From NCBI RefSeq assembly GCF_003050925.1, contig NZ_QAOV01000019.1:41435-105434 (forward strand): a stretch of 64,000 bases of DNA, in the 5' to 3' direction. Below, one piece after another: positions 29,401 through 37,284 of the stretch. This DNA is from Pseudomonas sp. GV085. GTDB taxonomy: Bacteria > Pseudomonadota > Gammaproteobacteria > Pseudomonadales > Pseudomonadaceae. The translations under genes were made by a program, and so were the position numbers. Position 1 is the stretch's first letter. Every line of letters begins with the position of its first letter. The notes under the pieces were generated by a model. The model was not told where the DNA came from and searched no databases. It worked only from the letters and a program-made list of their open reading frames with translations.

Positions 29401-30140
29401 GTGTGCTGGTAGTCGACGATCACCCGGCCAATCGCTTGCTCACGTGCCAGCAACTGGAGTTTCTTGGACATCGATTTACCGTCGCGGCCGATGGCCAGGA
29501 GGGACTGGATGCATGGAAAGACCAGCCGTTTGATCTGGTGATCGCCGATTGCAACATGCCGGTCATGAACGGTTACGAGCTGGCCCGCGCCATTCGCCAG
29601 CATGAACGACAAAACCATCGTCCTCCTTGCACCGTTCTCGGCTTTACTGCCAACGCGCAACCGGAAGAAGTACAGCGCTGCAAACAGGCGGGAATGGACG
29701 ACTGCCTGTTCAAACCCCTCAGCCTCGGTGCCTTGAGTCAATGGGTGGAAGGCATTGGGCCCACCCAGACAACCCCGGCGTTCAACCTGCACGGGTTGAA
29801 ACTGATGACCGGAGGCAACCCGATGTTGAACCGGCGATTGCTCAACGAGTTAGTGAATAGCAACCGCCAGGATCTGCAAACACTGTTGGCACTATCCAGC
29901 TCAGGGGATACGCAGGCGCTGCAGGACATTGCCCACAAAATCAAAGGCGCAGCCCGGATAGTGCAGGCATCCCGCTTGATCGACCGCTGCGAGGCACTCG
30001 AAGCAGCCTGCCATGAGGATTTCGATCGCGAAAATGTGGCTGCATGCTGCAAATCCATGGAGTGCGCCATGCTTGAACTGGAGGACGCGTTACTACGTCA
30101 GATCGAGCATTACGACGAAGGCAAAGTGACAGAGCCTTGA
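26487..30140 (+). CDS. Unorthodox hybrid sensor kinase, BvgS/EvgS/RocS-like
   Basis: A 1217-residue kinase from GTG 26487, overlapping the regulator stop; ATG 26499 is an alternative. Order: signal peptide, two family 3 solute-binding (Venus flytrap) domains at about 60-290 and 300-535, a membrane helix near 545-565, PAS at about 580-700, HisKA with His729 (ATMSHEIRTPMNAIIGM), HATPase, a receiver with Asp1021 (VIADCNMPVMNGYE) and C-terminal Hpt with His1150 (DIAHKIKGAARI). All three relay residues are present. The ligand of the periplasmic domains is unknown. Confidence 0.9.
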   Translation: MRSSMPSRLKVYLIQVTAGLCVSTSLFGAPNSEHYTLLSRSKAGAMEVRLDESQRQWIKQKQELTLGTSAPDYPPFDLTTSGQDYEGFTADYAGLLEKITGLPVKVQRFDSRGAAIAALESGEVDLLGTANGFEAGNADIALSIPYAVDQPVLVTREGETRSLTDGLAGLRLSMVYHYLPLTEVRALYPKAIITSYPSYQNAINAVAFDQADVFLGDTISTHYMINKGYLNNIRMANFGKHEAYGFSFAVNRNNPELLGIINATITAIPSSERENIAKRWSAGSDILLTDQKLQLTEREERWLARHPIVRVVVNEAFAPLTFFDSNGNFRGVTADLLELIRLRTGLRFDIRHSRSDDEMIKQIKDNKADVIAALLPSAQRQTQLNFTRPFLENSYVLLTRKAADSPTNLVQLQDKRLAIARGNPLMDYLRREFPRIKLIEAPDTFSAVELLAGGQAEGAVNSLIIANYFISSRLFEHTLQISTTIGTEQAAFSLATAQGAKELNAILDKALLSISPEELGIINSRWRGYSASSQNTWRNYQRLFYQIVIGAGLLLLISIAWNDYMRRQIKQRKAAERALNDQFEFMRSLVNGTPHPIYVRDRQGLLQSCNDSYLQAFSARREDVIGKSVMQGSMSNVFEAREYQADYQRVVAEGRPLIVDRELHIGGRRLTIYHWILPYRDSSAKVQGIIGGWIDISERRQLLDDLRCAKERADNANRAKSTFLATMSHEIRTPMNAIIGMLELTLKRLDHQHPERAAIDVAYNSAKGLLELIGDILDIARIESGRLSLSPERVIAGELVASVVRIFDGLARQKELELVLEFSPANPTFDVLLDPLRFKQVLSNLISNAIKFTEQGQVRVIVDLQPATQSGRVQMQVQVHDSGIGISEQDQQHLFEPFAQADNAMQSARGGAGLGLVISRNLCEMMGGSLQLRSEPGVGTQVEVLLLLETLPLQQSAQVAETQIIVATTPLSVLVVDDHPANRLLTCQQLEFLGHRFTVAADGQEGLDAWKDQPFDLVIADCNMPVMNGYELARAIRQHERQNHRPPCTVLGFTANAQPEEVQRCKQAGMDDCLFKPLSLGALSQWVEGIGPTQTTPAFNLHGLKLMTGGNPMLNRRLLNELVNSNRQDLQTLLALSSSGDTQALQDIAHKIKGAARIVQASRLIDRCEALEAACHEDFDRENVAACCKSMECAMLELEDALLRQIEHYDEGKVTEP

Positions 30141-30226
30141 CGATGCCTGGCCCCTCGGCAGTGCGTTGACCATCATGGAGAAAACCGGCGTCAGGCCTGC
30201 TGCTCAAGGCAGGCCCGGGGTCTTGA

Positions 30227-30709
30227 TCAGCAGTCGGTCAGCCGCAGGAAAATCGCCGCCAGATGTTCGATTCCTGCCTGGTCCTGTGCAGTGAAACGCG
30301 CCAGTTTCGGACTGTCGAGATCGAGCACGCCGATCAATCGGCCGTCCTTGACCAGCGGCACCACCAGTTCGCTGTTCGAGGCGCTGTCGCAGGCAATGTG
30401 ACCGGGAAACGCGTGCACATCTTCGACCAACTGAGTCTGCAAGGTGGCTGCCGCTGTCCCGCATACGCCGCGACCGAATGGAATCCGCACGCAAGCAATC
30501 TGCCCCTGAAACGGCCCCAGCACCAGTTCTTCATGGCGGTTGAGGTAGAAGCCGGCCCAGTTCAAGTCATCGAGCTGATTGAACAGAAACGCCGAGAACT
30601 GCGCGGCATTGGCGATGAAATCCCGCTCGTCCGCCAGCAAGGACTCCAGTTGCGCGTGCAGCATGCCGTAGCCCTCGAGGCCCTGGCCGCTCTTTTGTAA
30701 ATCGATCAT
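30227..30709 (-). CDS. msrC: Free methionine-(R)-sulfoxide reductase (GAF domain)
   Basis: A 160-residue GAF-domain protein. The three family cysteines lie in CVRIPFGRGVCGTAAA and PGHIACDSASNSELVVP. fRMsr reduces free Met-R-sulfoxide using thioredoxin. The start at 30709 (MIDLQKSGQG) overlaps the stop of the upstream ATPase gene by 4 bases; the upstream in-frame extension is a shadow of that gene. Confidence 0.87.
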   Translation of the reverse strand: MIDLQKSGQGLEGYGMLHAQLESLLADERDFIANAAQFSAFLFNQLDDLNWAGFYLNRHEELVLGPFQGQIACVRIPFGRGVCGTAAATLQTQLVEDVHAFPGHIACDSASNSELVVPLVKDGRLIGVLDLDSPKLARFTAQDQAGIEHLAAIFLRLTDC

Positions 30710-31596
30710 GCCTTGTGCTCCAACAGTTTCAGCCCGACCCAATAACGGGCAAATTGATAAGCGCAACGTCCATTGCGATTGCCCCGGCCGGTGGCCCAGC
30801 GTACCGCCAGAATGTCCAGTTCCTCGGTGCGCTGCCACGCCAGTCCGGCCTTGCCGGCCAACTGGCCGATCCAGTGTTCGACGACGTCGAGGAAGTGTTC
30901 CTGGGTAAACGGATAGAACGACAGCCACAGGCCGAAGCGGTCCGACAGCGCGATCTTGTCTTCCACCGCCTCGCTTGGATGCAATTCGCCGTCGACCCGT
31001 TTCCAGTTTTCGTTGTCGCTTTCCTTTTCCGGCACCAAGTGGCGACGGTTGGACGTGGCGTACAGCAAAACGTTGTCCGGCGCCTGTTCCAGCGAGCCAT
31101 CGAGGACGCTTTTGAGCACTCGGTAATCACCCTCGCCCGACTCGAAGGAAAGGTCATCGCAAAACAGCACGAAACGCTGGGGCAGTTTGCCGATCTGTTC
31201 GACCACTCGCGGCAGGTCTGCCAGGTGATCACGTTCAATCTCGATCAAGCGCAAACCGGCTTGGGCGTGCTCGGCCAACAAGGCGCGCACCAGTGACGAC
31301 TTGCCCGTGCCGCGCGAGCCCCAGAGCAAGGCGTGGTTGGCCGGCATGCCATCGAGAAACTGTCGGGTATTGCGCCCAAGCTGCTCGACTTGCCGGTCGA
31401 CGCCGATCAGGTCCGACAGGCGCATGTCGAGGCAGACCTCCAGCGGCATCAGATAACCGCCGCGCGACTCACGCTGCCAGCGCGCGGCCAGGCATTGCGT
31501 CCAGTCGATGGCTGGCCGGGGGGCCGGCAGCAACGGCTCGATACGGGCCAGAACGGCATCGGCGCGTTCAAGAAAAGCATTCAATCGGGAATCCAC
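30706..31596 (-). CDS. AAA-type ATP-binding protein (DUF815)
   Basis: A 296-residue P-loop ATPase with Walker A GSRGTGKSSLVRALL, Walker B RFVLFCDDLSFE and a sensor ATSNRRHLVPE. DUF815 proteins are common in Proteobacteria; their role is not established. It overlaps the msrC-like gene by 4 bases and probably forms an operon with it. Confidence 0.83.
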   Translation of the reverse strand: MDSRLNAFLERADAVLARIEPLLPAPRPAIDWTQCLAARWQRESRGGYLMPLEVCLDMRLSDLIGVDRQVEQLGRNTRQFLDGMPANHALLWGSRGTGKSSLVRALLAEHAQAGLRLIEIERDHLADLPRVVEQIGKLPQRFVLFCDDLSFESGEGDYRVLKSVLDGSLEQAPDNVLLYATSNRRHLVPEKESDNENWKRVDGELHPSEAVEDKIALSDRFGLWLSFYPFTQEHFLDVVEHWIGQLAGKAGLAWQRTEELDILAVRWATGRGNRNGRCAYQFARYWVGLKLLEHKA

Positions 31597-31746
31597 GACT
31601 TCTCCTCGGGCACGTTCACGGTAATGATGGTGATACAGCGACGAAACACAGCGTCACACAAGCGGCGGCCCCCGCAGTACTGGCCTCGCGAGAACATCAA
31701 CAGGCAGGCATGATCGACTATGCTTGAGCAGCGAAAGGAAACGGAA

Positions 31747-34083
31747 GTGGTTCACCCCTCCATGGACATCAAATTCACCAACCGGCTGTCATTCAAGCAA
31801 GCCCGGCTTACCGTGCTGGTCGGTTTCATTCTGGGCACGCTGCTCAGCCTGCTGCAAATAGGCATCGATTATGCCAGTGAAGACGCCTCCATCAATCGTG
31901 AAATCCTTTCATTACTGGAAATCAGCCACAACCCGGCCTCGCGAATTGCCTACAACATCGACGCCGAACTCGCCAAGGAACTGACTCTGGGCCTGCTGCG
32001 CTCGCCAGCGATCACTGGTGTGAAACTGACCGACAACAACGGCACCGTGCTGGCCAGCGTCAAGCGACCCGGTGTGGAAAACGGATACCGGATGCTCAGT
32101 GACTTCCTGTTCGGTGCCAACCGACAGTTCGAAGACCGGCTTTACCTGGATCATTTACCCAACGAATCCCTGGGTACGCTGCGACTGAACGTCGATACTT
32201 ACGCTTTCGGCGACCGGTTCCTGCGCCGGGCCGAAGTGACCCTGCTCAATGGTTTCGCCCGCAGCCTGCTGCTGTCCGGCATCCTGCTGGCGCTGTTCTA
32301 TGTGATGCTGACCAAACCCCTGGTGCGGGTCATCCGTGAACTCAGCGGTCGCGACCCGAGCAGCACCGAGCCGACCTCACTGGAGTGTCCCGCCGGGCAC
32401 GCCGACGATGAGATCGGCGTGTTGGTCAAGGTTGCCAACCAGCAATTCAAAAACATCGCCACCGAAATCCAGCAGCGGCGCAATGCGGAAAACCGCCTGA
32501 CCGAGTATCTCGGCCAACTGGAAAATATCGTCTCGGCCCGCACTGCCGAACTCAACGCGATCAATGCCCGGCTGAGCCAATCCAACGAGGAACTGGAAGT
32601 CGCTCGCAGCACAGCACTGGACATGGCCGACGCCCGCTCGGTGTTCCTGGCCAACATGAGCCATGAAATCCGCACGCCCCTCAATGGCTTGCTCGGGATG
32701 ATCGCGCTGTCCCTCGACGGGCCGCTGACTGCCGAACAACAGCAACAGCTGTCCATCGCCCATGACTCGGGCAAAGTGCTGGTGGAATTGCTCAACGATA
32801 TTCTCGACTTGTCGAAGTTCGATGCCGGTCAACTCGAACTCGAACACATCCCCTTCGACCTCGGTTCGCTGATCGAAGACACTGCCAACCTGTTATCGCA
32901 GAACGCCGCCCCCAGCGTCGAACTGACCTGCCTGATCGATCCGAATTTCCCGACACTCGTGCTCGGCGATCCGACCCGGGTGCGGCAGATCGTCAGTAAT
33001 CTGCTGTCCAACGCCCTCAAGTTCACCCGTTTCGGGCGTGTCGACGTGCGCCTGTCGACATTCGGGGACGGCGTCAGAATCGAAGTGTGTGACACCGGCA
33101 TCGGAATCCCTCTGGATGCCCAAGTGAAAATTTTCCAGCCTTTCACTCAGGCCGGCGCCGGTATTACCCGCCAATTTGGCGGCACCGGGCTGGGCCTGGC
33201 GCTGACCTACAACCTTTGCGAAGCCATGCAAGGGCGCCTGACGATCGACTCCGAGCCGGGTTTTGGCAGCCAGTTCTGCGCGGACTTGCCATTACCCAGC
33301 CATACCCGTGCAATGCCTGCTGTTTCGCTCAAGGGCAAAGTCATCGCCATCACGGCCGCCAGCAGCGGGCTGGGCGAACTGCTGAACGGCCTGTTGCCTG
33401 GCTGGGGACTGGACTACGAACGGCGCTCCATGGATGACCCACTGTTTGGCCTGGCGGCCGACGTGCTCATCACCGACTGCCCCGAGTGCCTGTTCAATTT
33501 GCGCCCCACCCTCAGCGCGCCGATCCTGCTGGTTACCGCTTATGGCAATTTCATGCCCAGCGAAGAGGTCAATGCCCTCGCCCCCTTGCAACAGCAGGCC
33601 CGCCCCCTGGCACGCAATACGCTGCATCAGTTGCTGCGGCGAATCCTGCAACCGCAAACCCACCCGATCAACAATGCCCCACTCGACGCGCAAAGCCCGC
33701 CGCGCCGCGGGCGCGTGCTGCTGGTGGAAGATAATCCGGTCAACCAACTGGTGGCCAAGGGCATGCTCGGTAAACTCGGCTGCGAGGTGACCACCGCGGC
33801 CCATGGTGCCGAAGCCCTGGATCAACTCGAACAACGGGAATTCGATCTGGTGCTGATGGACTGCAACATGCCCGTGATGGACGGCTATGAGGCCAGCCGG
33901 CAAATCCGCCGCAGCGGACGCTGGCCCCAACTGCCCATCGTCGCCCTGACGGCCAACGCCATGTCGGAAGAGCGCGAACGCTGTCGTGCCGCGGGCATGA
34001 GTGACTACCTGGCCAAACCCTTCCGGCGGGAAGAACTGGCTGCCCTGCTGGACTTGTGGATCTGCGCTACGTCAGCGCCTTGA
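31747..34083 (+). CDS. Hybrid sensor histidine kinase with degenerate and intact receivers
   Basis: About 778 residues from GTG 31747, which has AAAGGAAACGGAA upstream; an in-frame ATG at 31720 has a weaker site. Two membrane segments flank a roughly 130-residue periplasmic domain, then a HAMP-like region, a coiled coil, HisKA with His306 (NMSHEIRTPLNGLLGM), HATPase (GDPTRVRQIVSNLLSNALKF), a degenerate receiver-like segment (ADVLITDCPECL) and an intact receiver with Asp705 (VLMDCNMPVMDGYE). It has no Hpt domain, so it needs a separate phosphotransfer partner. Its 3' end overlaps the convergent OhrR-like gene by 17 bases. Confidence 0.87.
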   Translation: MVHPSMDIKFTNRLSFKQARLTVLVGFILGTLLSLLQIGIDYASEDASINREILSLLEISHNPASRIAYNIDAELAKELTLGLLRSPAITGVKLTDNNGTVLASVKRPGVENGYRMLSDFLFGANRQFEDRLYLDHLPNESLGTLRLNVDTYAFGDRFLRRAEVTLLNGFARSLLLSGILLALFYVMLTKPLVRVIRELSGRDPSSTEPTSLECPAGHADDEIGVLVKVANQQFKNIATEIQQRRNAENRLTEYLGQLENIVSARTAELNAINARLSQSNEELEVARSTALDMADARSVFLANMSHEIRTPLNGLLGMIALSLDGPLTAEQQQQLSIAHDSGKVLVELLNDILDLSKFDAGQLELEHIPFDLGSLIEDTANLLSQNAAPSVELTCLIDPNFPTLVLGDPTRVRQIVSNLLSNALKFTRFGRVDVRLSTFGDGVRIEVCDTGIGIPLDAQVKIFQPFTQAGAGITRQFGGTGLGLALTYNLCEAMQGRLTIDSEPGFGSQFCADLPLPSHTRAMPAVSLKGKVIAITAASSGLGELLNGLLPGWGLDYERRSMDDPLFGLAADVLITDCPECLFNLRPTLSAPILLVTAYGNFMPSEEVNALAPLQQQARPLARNTLHQLLRRILQPQTHPINNAPLDAQSPPRRGRVLLVEDNPVNQLVAKGMLGKLGCEVTTAAHGAEALDQLEQREFDLVLMDCNMPVMDGYEASRQIRRSGRWPQLPIVALTANAMSEERERCRAAGMSDYLAKPFRREELAALLDLWICATSAP

Positions 34084-34528
34084 TCTGTCCCAACAAGTGA
34101 TCGAGACCATCGCGCAAATCGTTGAGACGGTTCAGATCGACCCCGCTGTCGCACAACAGGCGGGCCTTGAGTGGCCCTACCTGATCGCGCAGGGCCGTGC
34201 CGGCTGGCGACAGGCTCAGATGCACTTCACGCTCATCGCGCGCCGAACGCTGACGCTGCACCAGTTGCAGTTGTTCGAGGCGCTTGAGCAACGGTGTCAG
34301 CGTGCCGGAATCCAGGGCCAGACGCTCGCCCAGCGCCTTGACGGTCGGCTGCTCCGGGGGCGCTTGCTGCCACTCCCACAGCACCAGCATCGCCAGGTAC
34401 TGAGGGTAAGTCAGGCCCAACTGATCGAGCATTGGCTTGTAGGCGCGAATGACCGCCCGGGAAGCGGCGTACAGCTTGAAACACAGCTGGCTGTCGAGCT
34501 TCAGGGAATCGACTGACAAGGTATTCAT
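34067..34528 (-). CDS. OhrR-type MarR-family regulator linked to glutathione peroxidase
   Basis: A 153-residue winged-helix regulator. Cys16 in LKLDSQLCFKLYAASRAV matches the peroxide-sensing cysteine of OhrR, and the wing region reads DSGTLTPLLKRLEQLQLV. Oxidation by organic peroxides releases such repressors from DNA. The start at 34528 overlaps the stop of gpx by 4 bases, so it is the second gene of a gpx-regulator operon. Candidate operator sequences lie upstream of gpx. A second OhrR homologue is at 49663. Confidence 0.85.
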   Translation of the reverse strand: MNTLSVDSLKLDSQLCFKLYAASRAVIRAYKPMLDQLGLTYPQYLAMLVLWEWQQAPPEQPTVKALGERLALDSGTLTPLLKRLEQLQLVQRQRSARDEREVHLSLSPAGTALRDQVGPLKARLLCDSGVDLNRLNDLRDGLDHLLGQIKALT

Positions 34529-35010
34529 TTGAGCAGGGCTTCGATCTCGCGGGTCAGGTCCTGCGGCTTGGTCGCCGGGGCGAAGCGCTTGACCAGTTGC
34601 CCGTCCTTGCCGATCAGGAACTTGGTGAAGTTCCACTTGATGCCTTGGGAACCCAGCACACCCGGTGCGCGCTTTTTCAATTGCACGAACAGCGGATGGG
34701 CGTCGGCACCGTTTACGTCGATCTTTTTGAACAACGGGAAGCTGACACCGAAGTTCAGTTCGCAGAATTCGGAGATCGCCCCTTCATTGCCCGGCTCTTG
34801 TTTACCGAACTGGTTGCAGGGAAAACCGAGCACCACCAGGCCCTGGTCCTTGTAGGTCTGCCACAGTTCTTCCAGGCCTTTGTACTGCGGAGTGAAACCG
34901 CATTTGCTGGCCGTGTTGACCACCAGCACGGCCTTGCCGGCGAAATCCGCCAGGGTCTTTTGCTCACCCTTGATGGTGGTGCAAGGGATGCTCAGCAGGT
35001 TGTCGCTCAT
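34525..35010 (-). CDS. gpx: Glutathione/thioredoxin peroxidase
   Basis: A 161-residue GPx-family protein with catalytic Cys37 in VVNTASKCGFTPQYKGLEEL, the GFPCNQFGKQEPG motif and WNFTKFLIG. Bacterial members of this type usually use thioredoxin rather than glutathione, but this cannot be settled here. It reduces hydrogen and organic peroxides. It is followed by a co-transcribed OhrR-like repressor and preceded by AT-rich tandem boxes. Confidence 0.9.
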   Translation of the reverse strand: MSDNLLSIPCTTIKGEQKTLADFAGKAVLVVNTASKCGFTPQYKGLEELWQTYKDQGLVVLGFPCNQFGKQEPGNEGAISEFCELNFGVSFPLFKKIDVNGADAHPLFVQLKKRAPGVLGSQGIKWNFTKFLIGKDGQLVKRFAPATKPQDLTREIEALLK

Positions 35011-35052
35011 GTTTGAGGGTCCGAGTGGATGGGAGATATAACAAAATAGCGA

Positions 35053-35081
35053 GCAATTGAATTGAGTGCAATTTAATTAAT
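35053..35081. promoter_or_regulatory. Candidate OhrR boxes upstream of gpx
   Basis: GCAATTGAATTGAG (35053-35066) and GCAATTTAATTAAT (35068-35081) are near-copies set 15 bp apart. They resemble the AATT-rich inverted repeats bound by OhrR proteins in other bacteria (type ACAATTTAATTGT). Their position 43 bp before the gpx start fits repression of gpx and its regulator. Confidence 0.6.
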
Positions 35082-35096
35082 CAAAACGCTGACCAA

Positions 35097-35127
35097 CTGT
35101 AGGAGCTGCCGAAGGCTGCTCCTACAG
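35097..35127. repeat. Short hairpin repeat, minimal form
   Basis: CTGTAGGAGC and GCTCCTACAG flank TGCCGAAGGCT. The left 21 bases match the arm of the larger hairpin at 42895. It looks like a collapsed copy of that family. It lies between gpx and msrB, both on the minus strand. Confidence 0.75.
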
Positions 35128-35135
35128 GGCTTGCA

Positions 35136-35531
35136 TTACGCGCGGGGCACCAGGTCCAGGCACACCGAGTTGATGCAATAGCGCAGACCGGTCGGCGGCG
35201 GACCATCGGGGAATACATGCCCCAGGTGCGCGTCGCATTTGGCGCAGACCACTTCGGTGCGGATCATGCCGTGGCTGACATCACGGATTTCGGTCATGGC
35301 GCTGTCGCCGATCGGCGCGTAGAAACTTGGCCAGCCGCAGCCGGAGTCGAACTTGGTCCGGGAGTCGAACAACGGCTCGTTACAGCAGATGCAGTGGTAG
35401 ATACCGTCGGTCTTGGTGGCGTTGTATTTGCCGGAAAACGGACGTTCGGTGCCTTTGAGGCGGCACACGTTGTACTGCTCTGGGTCGAGCATCGCCTTCC
35501 ATTCTTCCAGGGTTTTTTCCAACTTTTCCAT
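35136..35531 (-). CDS. msrB: Peptide methionine-(R)-S-oxide reductase MsrB
   Basis: A 131-residue MsrB. Zinc is bound by two CxxC pairs (YHCICCNEPL and VCAKCDAHLGHVF), and the catalytic cysteine lies in GLRYCINSVCLDL. The frame opens with three successive ATG codons; GAGGTG just upstream places the third (35531) at the best distance. It repairs oxidised methionine in proteins with thioredoxin. It is divergent from the aminotransferase gene. Confidence 0.92.
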   Translation of the reverse strand: MEKLEKTLEEWKAMLDPEQYNVCRLKGTERPFSGKYNATKTDGIYHCICCNEPLFDSRTKFDSGCGWPSFYAPIGDSAMTEIRDVSHGMIRTEVVCAKCDAHLGHVFPDGPPPTGLRYCINSVCLDLVPRA

Positions 35532-35757
35532 CATCACACCTCAGCGGCTGAAAAAGCCCGATCTGTACCTTTTCCACGGATCGGGCGGCACGTATGATTG
35601 CGCCTCGTCAAACGCCAGTCTGGCAGCCAGTCCACGCGCATTCAAACGGAAATATGGGTGCTGCATCTCAAGGCGTCAGGCCTGTGTGAATACGCAGGAT
35701 TCCCAGCACGGTTGTCCAAACGCCGTCTGGATCGTTCATTTTCGGGAACACATCGCC

Positions 35758-36969
35758 ATGCAGGTCAGCAAATCGAACAAGCTCGCCAACGTCTGCTACG
35801 ACATTCGCGGCCCGGTGCTCAAGCACGCCAAGCGCCTGGAAGAGGAAGGCCATCGCATCCTCAAGCTGAACATCGGCAACCCGGCGCCCTTTGGTTTCGA
35901 AGCACCGGATGAAATCCTCCAGGACGTGATCCGCAACCTGCCGACCGCCCAGGGCTATAGCGACTCCAAGGGCCTGTTCAGTGCGCGCAAGGCCGTAATG
36001 CAGTACTACCAGCAAAAGCAGGTGGAAGGCGTCGGCATTGAAGACATTTACCTGGGCAACGGCGTTTCCGAACTGATCGTGATGTCGATGCAGGCCCTGC
36101 TCAACAATGGCGACGAAGTGCTGGTACCGGCGCCGGACTATCCGTTGTGGACCGCAGCCGTGAGCCTGTCCGGCGGCAATCCGGTGCATTACCTGTGCGA
36201 CGAGCAAGCCAACTGGTGGCCGGACCTGGCCGACATCAAGGCCAAGATCACCCCGAACACCAAGGCCCTGGTGATCATCAACCCGAACAACCCGACCGGC
36301 GCGGTGTATTCGAAGGAAGTGCTGCTGGGCATGCTGGAACTGGCCCGCCAGCACAATCTGGTGGTGTTCTCCGACGAGATCTACGACAAGATTCTCTACG
36401 ACGATGCCGTGCACATCTGCACCGCCTCCCTGGCGCCGGACCTGCTCTGCCTGACCTTCAACGGTCTGTCCAAGTCCTATCGCGTGGCCGGTTTCCGTTC
36501 CGGCTGGATCGCCATTTCCGGCCCGAAACACCACGCCCAGAGCTACATCGAAGGCATCGACATGCTGGCGAACATGCGTCTGTGCGCCAACGTGCCGAGC
36601 CAGCATGCGATCCAGACCGCCCTGGGTGGCTATCAGAGCATCAATGACCTGGTGTTGCCGCAGGGCCGCCTGCTGGAACAACGCAACCGCACCTGGGAGT
36701 TGCTCAACGACATTCCGGGCGTGAGCTGCGTCAAGCCGATGGGCGCGCTATATGCGTTCCCGCGGATCGACCCCAAGGTCTGCCCGATCCATAACGACGA
36801 AAAATTCGTCCTGGACCTGCTGCTCTCCGAGAAGCTGCTAGTGGTACAAGGCACCGCCTTCAACTGGCCATGGCCAGACCACTTCCGCGTCGTGACCCTG
36901 CCGCGTGTCGATGACCTGGAGATGGCCATCGGACGCATCGGCGGCTTCCTCAAGTCCTACCGCCAGTAA
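35758..36969 (+). CDS. alaA: AlaA-type glutamate-pyruvate aminotransferase
   Basis: A 403-residue class I PLP aminotransferase. The pyridoxal lysine lies in FNGLSKSYRVAGFRSGW; the NPNNPTGAVYSKEVL and SDEIYDKILYD motifs are typical of AlaA (YfbQ). It makes alanine from pyruvate and glutamate. The ATG at 35758 fits the family N-terminus MQVSKSNKLANVCYDIRG; the open frame extends upstream without support. A GC-rich hairpin at 36978 follows. Confidence 0.88.
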   Translation: MQVSKSNKLANVCYDIRGPVLKHAKRLEEEGHRILKLNIGNPAPFGFEAPDEILQDVIRNLPTAQGYSDSKGLFSARKAVMQYYQQKQVEGVGIEDIYLGNGVSELIVMSMQALLNNGDEVLVPAPDYPLWTAAVSLSGGNPVHYLCDEQANWWPDLADIKAKITPNTKALVIINPNNPTGAVYSKEVLLGMLELARQHNLVVFSDEIYDKILYDDAVHICTASLAPDLLCLTFNGLSKSYRVAGFRSGWIAISGPKHHAQSYIEGIDMLANMRLCANVPSQHAIQTALGGYQSINDLVLPQGRLLEQRNRTWELLNDIPGVSCVKPMGALYAFPRIDPKVCPIHNDEKFVLDLLLSEKLLVVQGTAFNWPWPDHFRVVTLPRVDDLEMAIGRIGGFLKSYRQ

Positions 36970-36977
36970 ACGATCTG

Positions 36978-37011
36978 TCACCGTGCGACGCCCCCGAACG
37001 TCGCACGGTGA
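36978..37011. terminator. Possible terminator hairpin after alaA
   Basis: A perfect 13-bp stem (TCACCGTGCGACG pairing with CGTCGCACGGTGA) with an 8-base loop starts 9 bp after the stop codon. The following sequence is only weakly T-rich. The rest of the gap to htpX, 37012-37284, holds the htpX promoter and no gene. Confidence 0.6.
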
Positions 37012-37210
37012 TTCATCCGGCAACATTTGTTTGCATTGCGCCACTGGCAGTCGCTTTGTCACTGCCGGACAGCGCCTTGCCTGCTCGCGCCTAACAAAGG
37101 CTGGGCCTTCGACACGAATTGACTGACAAACACTTCCCGCATACTTGTCGGAAATGCCCTGCAAGCAGCTAGACTGTTGCCGTAGGACACAGTTTGAAAT
37201 AGTCACCCGG

Positions 37211-37239
37211 TTGAATACCCCAGTGCAGCACCTTATATA
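37211..37239 (+). promoter_or_regulatory. Sigma-70-like promoter of htpX
   Basis: TTGAAT (37211-37216) and TATATA (37234-37239) are separated by 17 bases, about 45 bp before the htpX start codon. It is a close match to the housekeeping consensus. I saw no clear heat-shock sigma-32 promoter. Confidence 0.6.
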
Positions 37240-37284
37240 CCCCGCAGTACGCTACATCTTTAGCATGAGGAGATTTCTACAACC

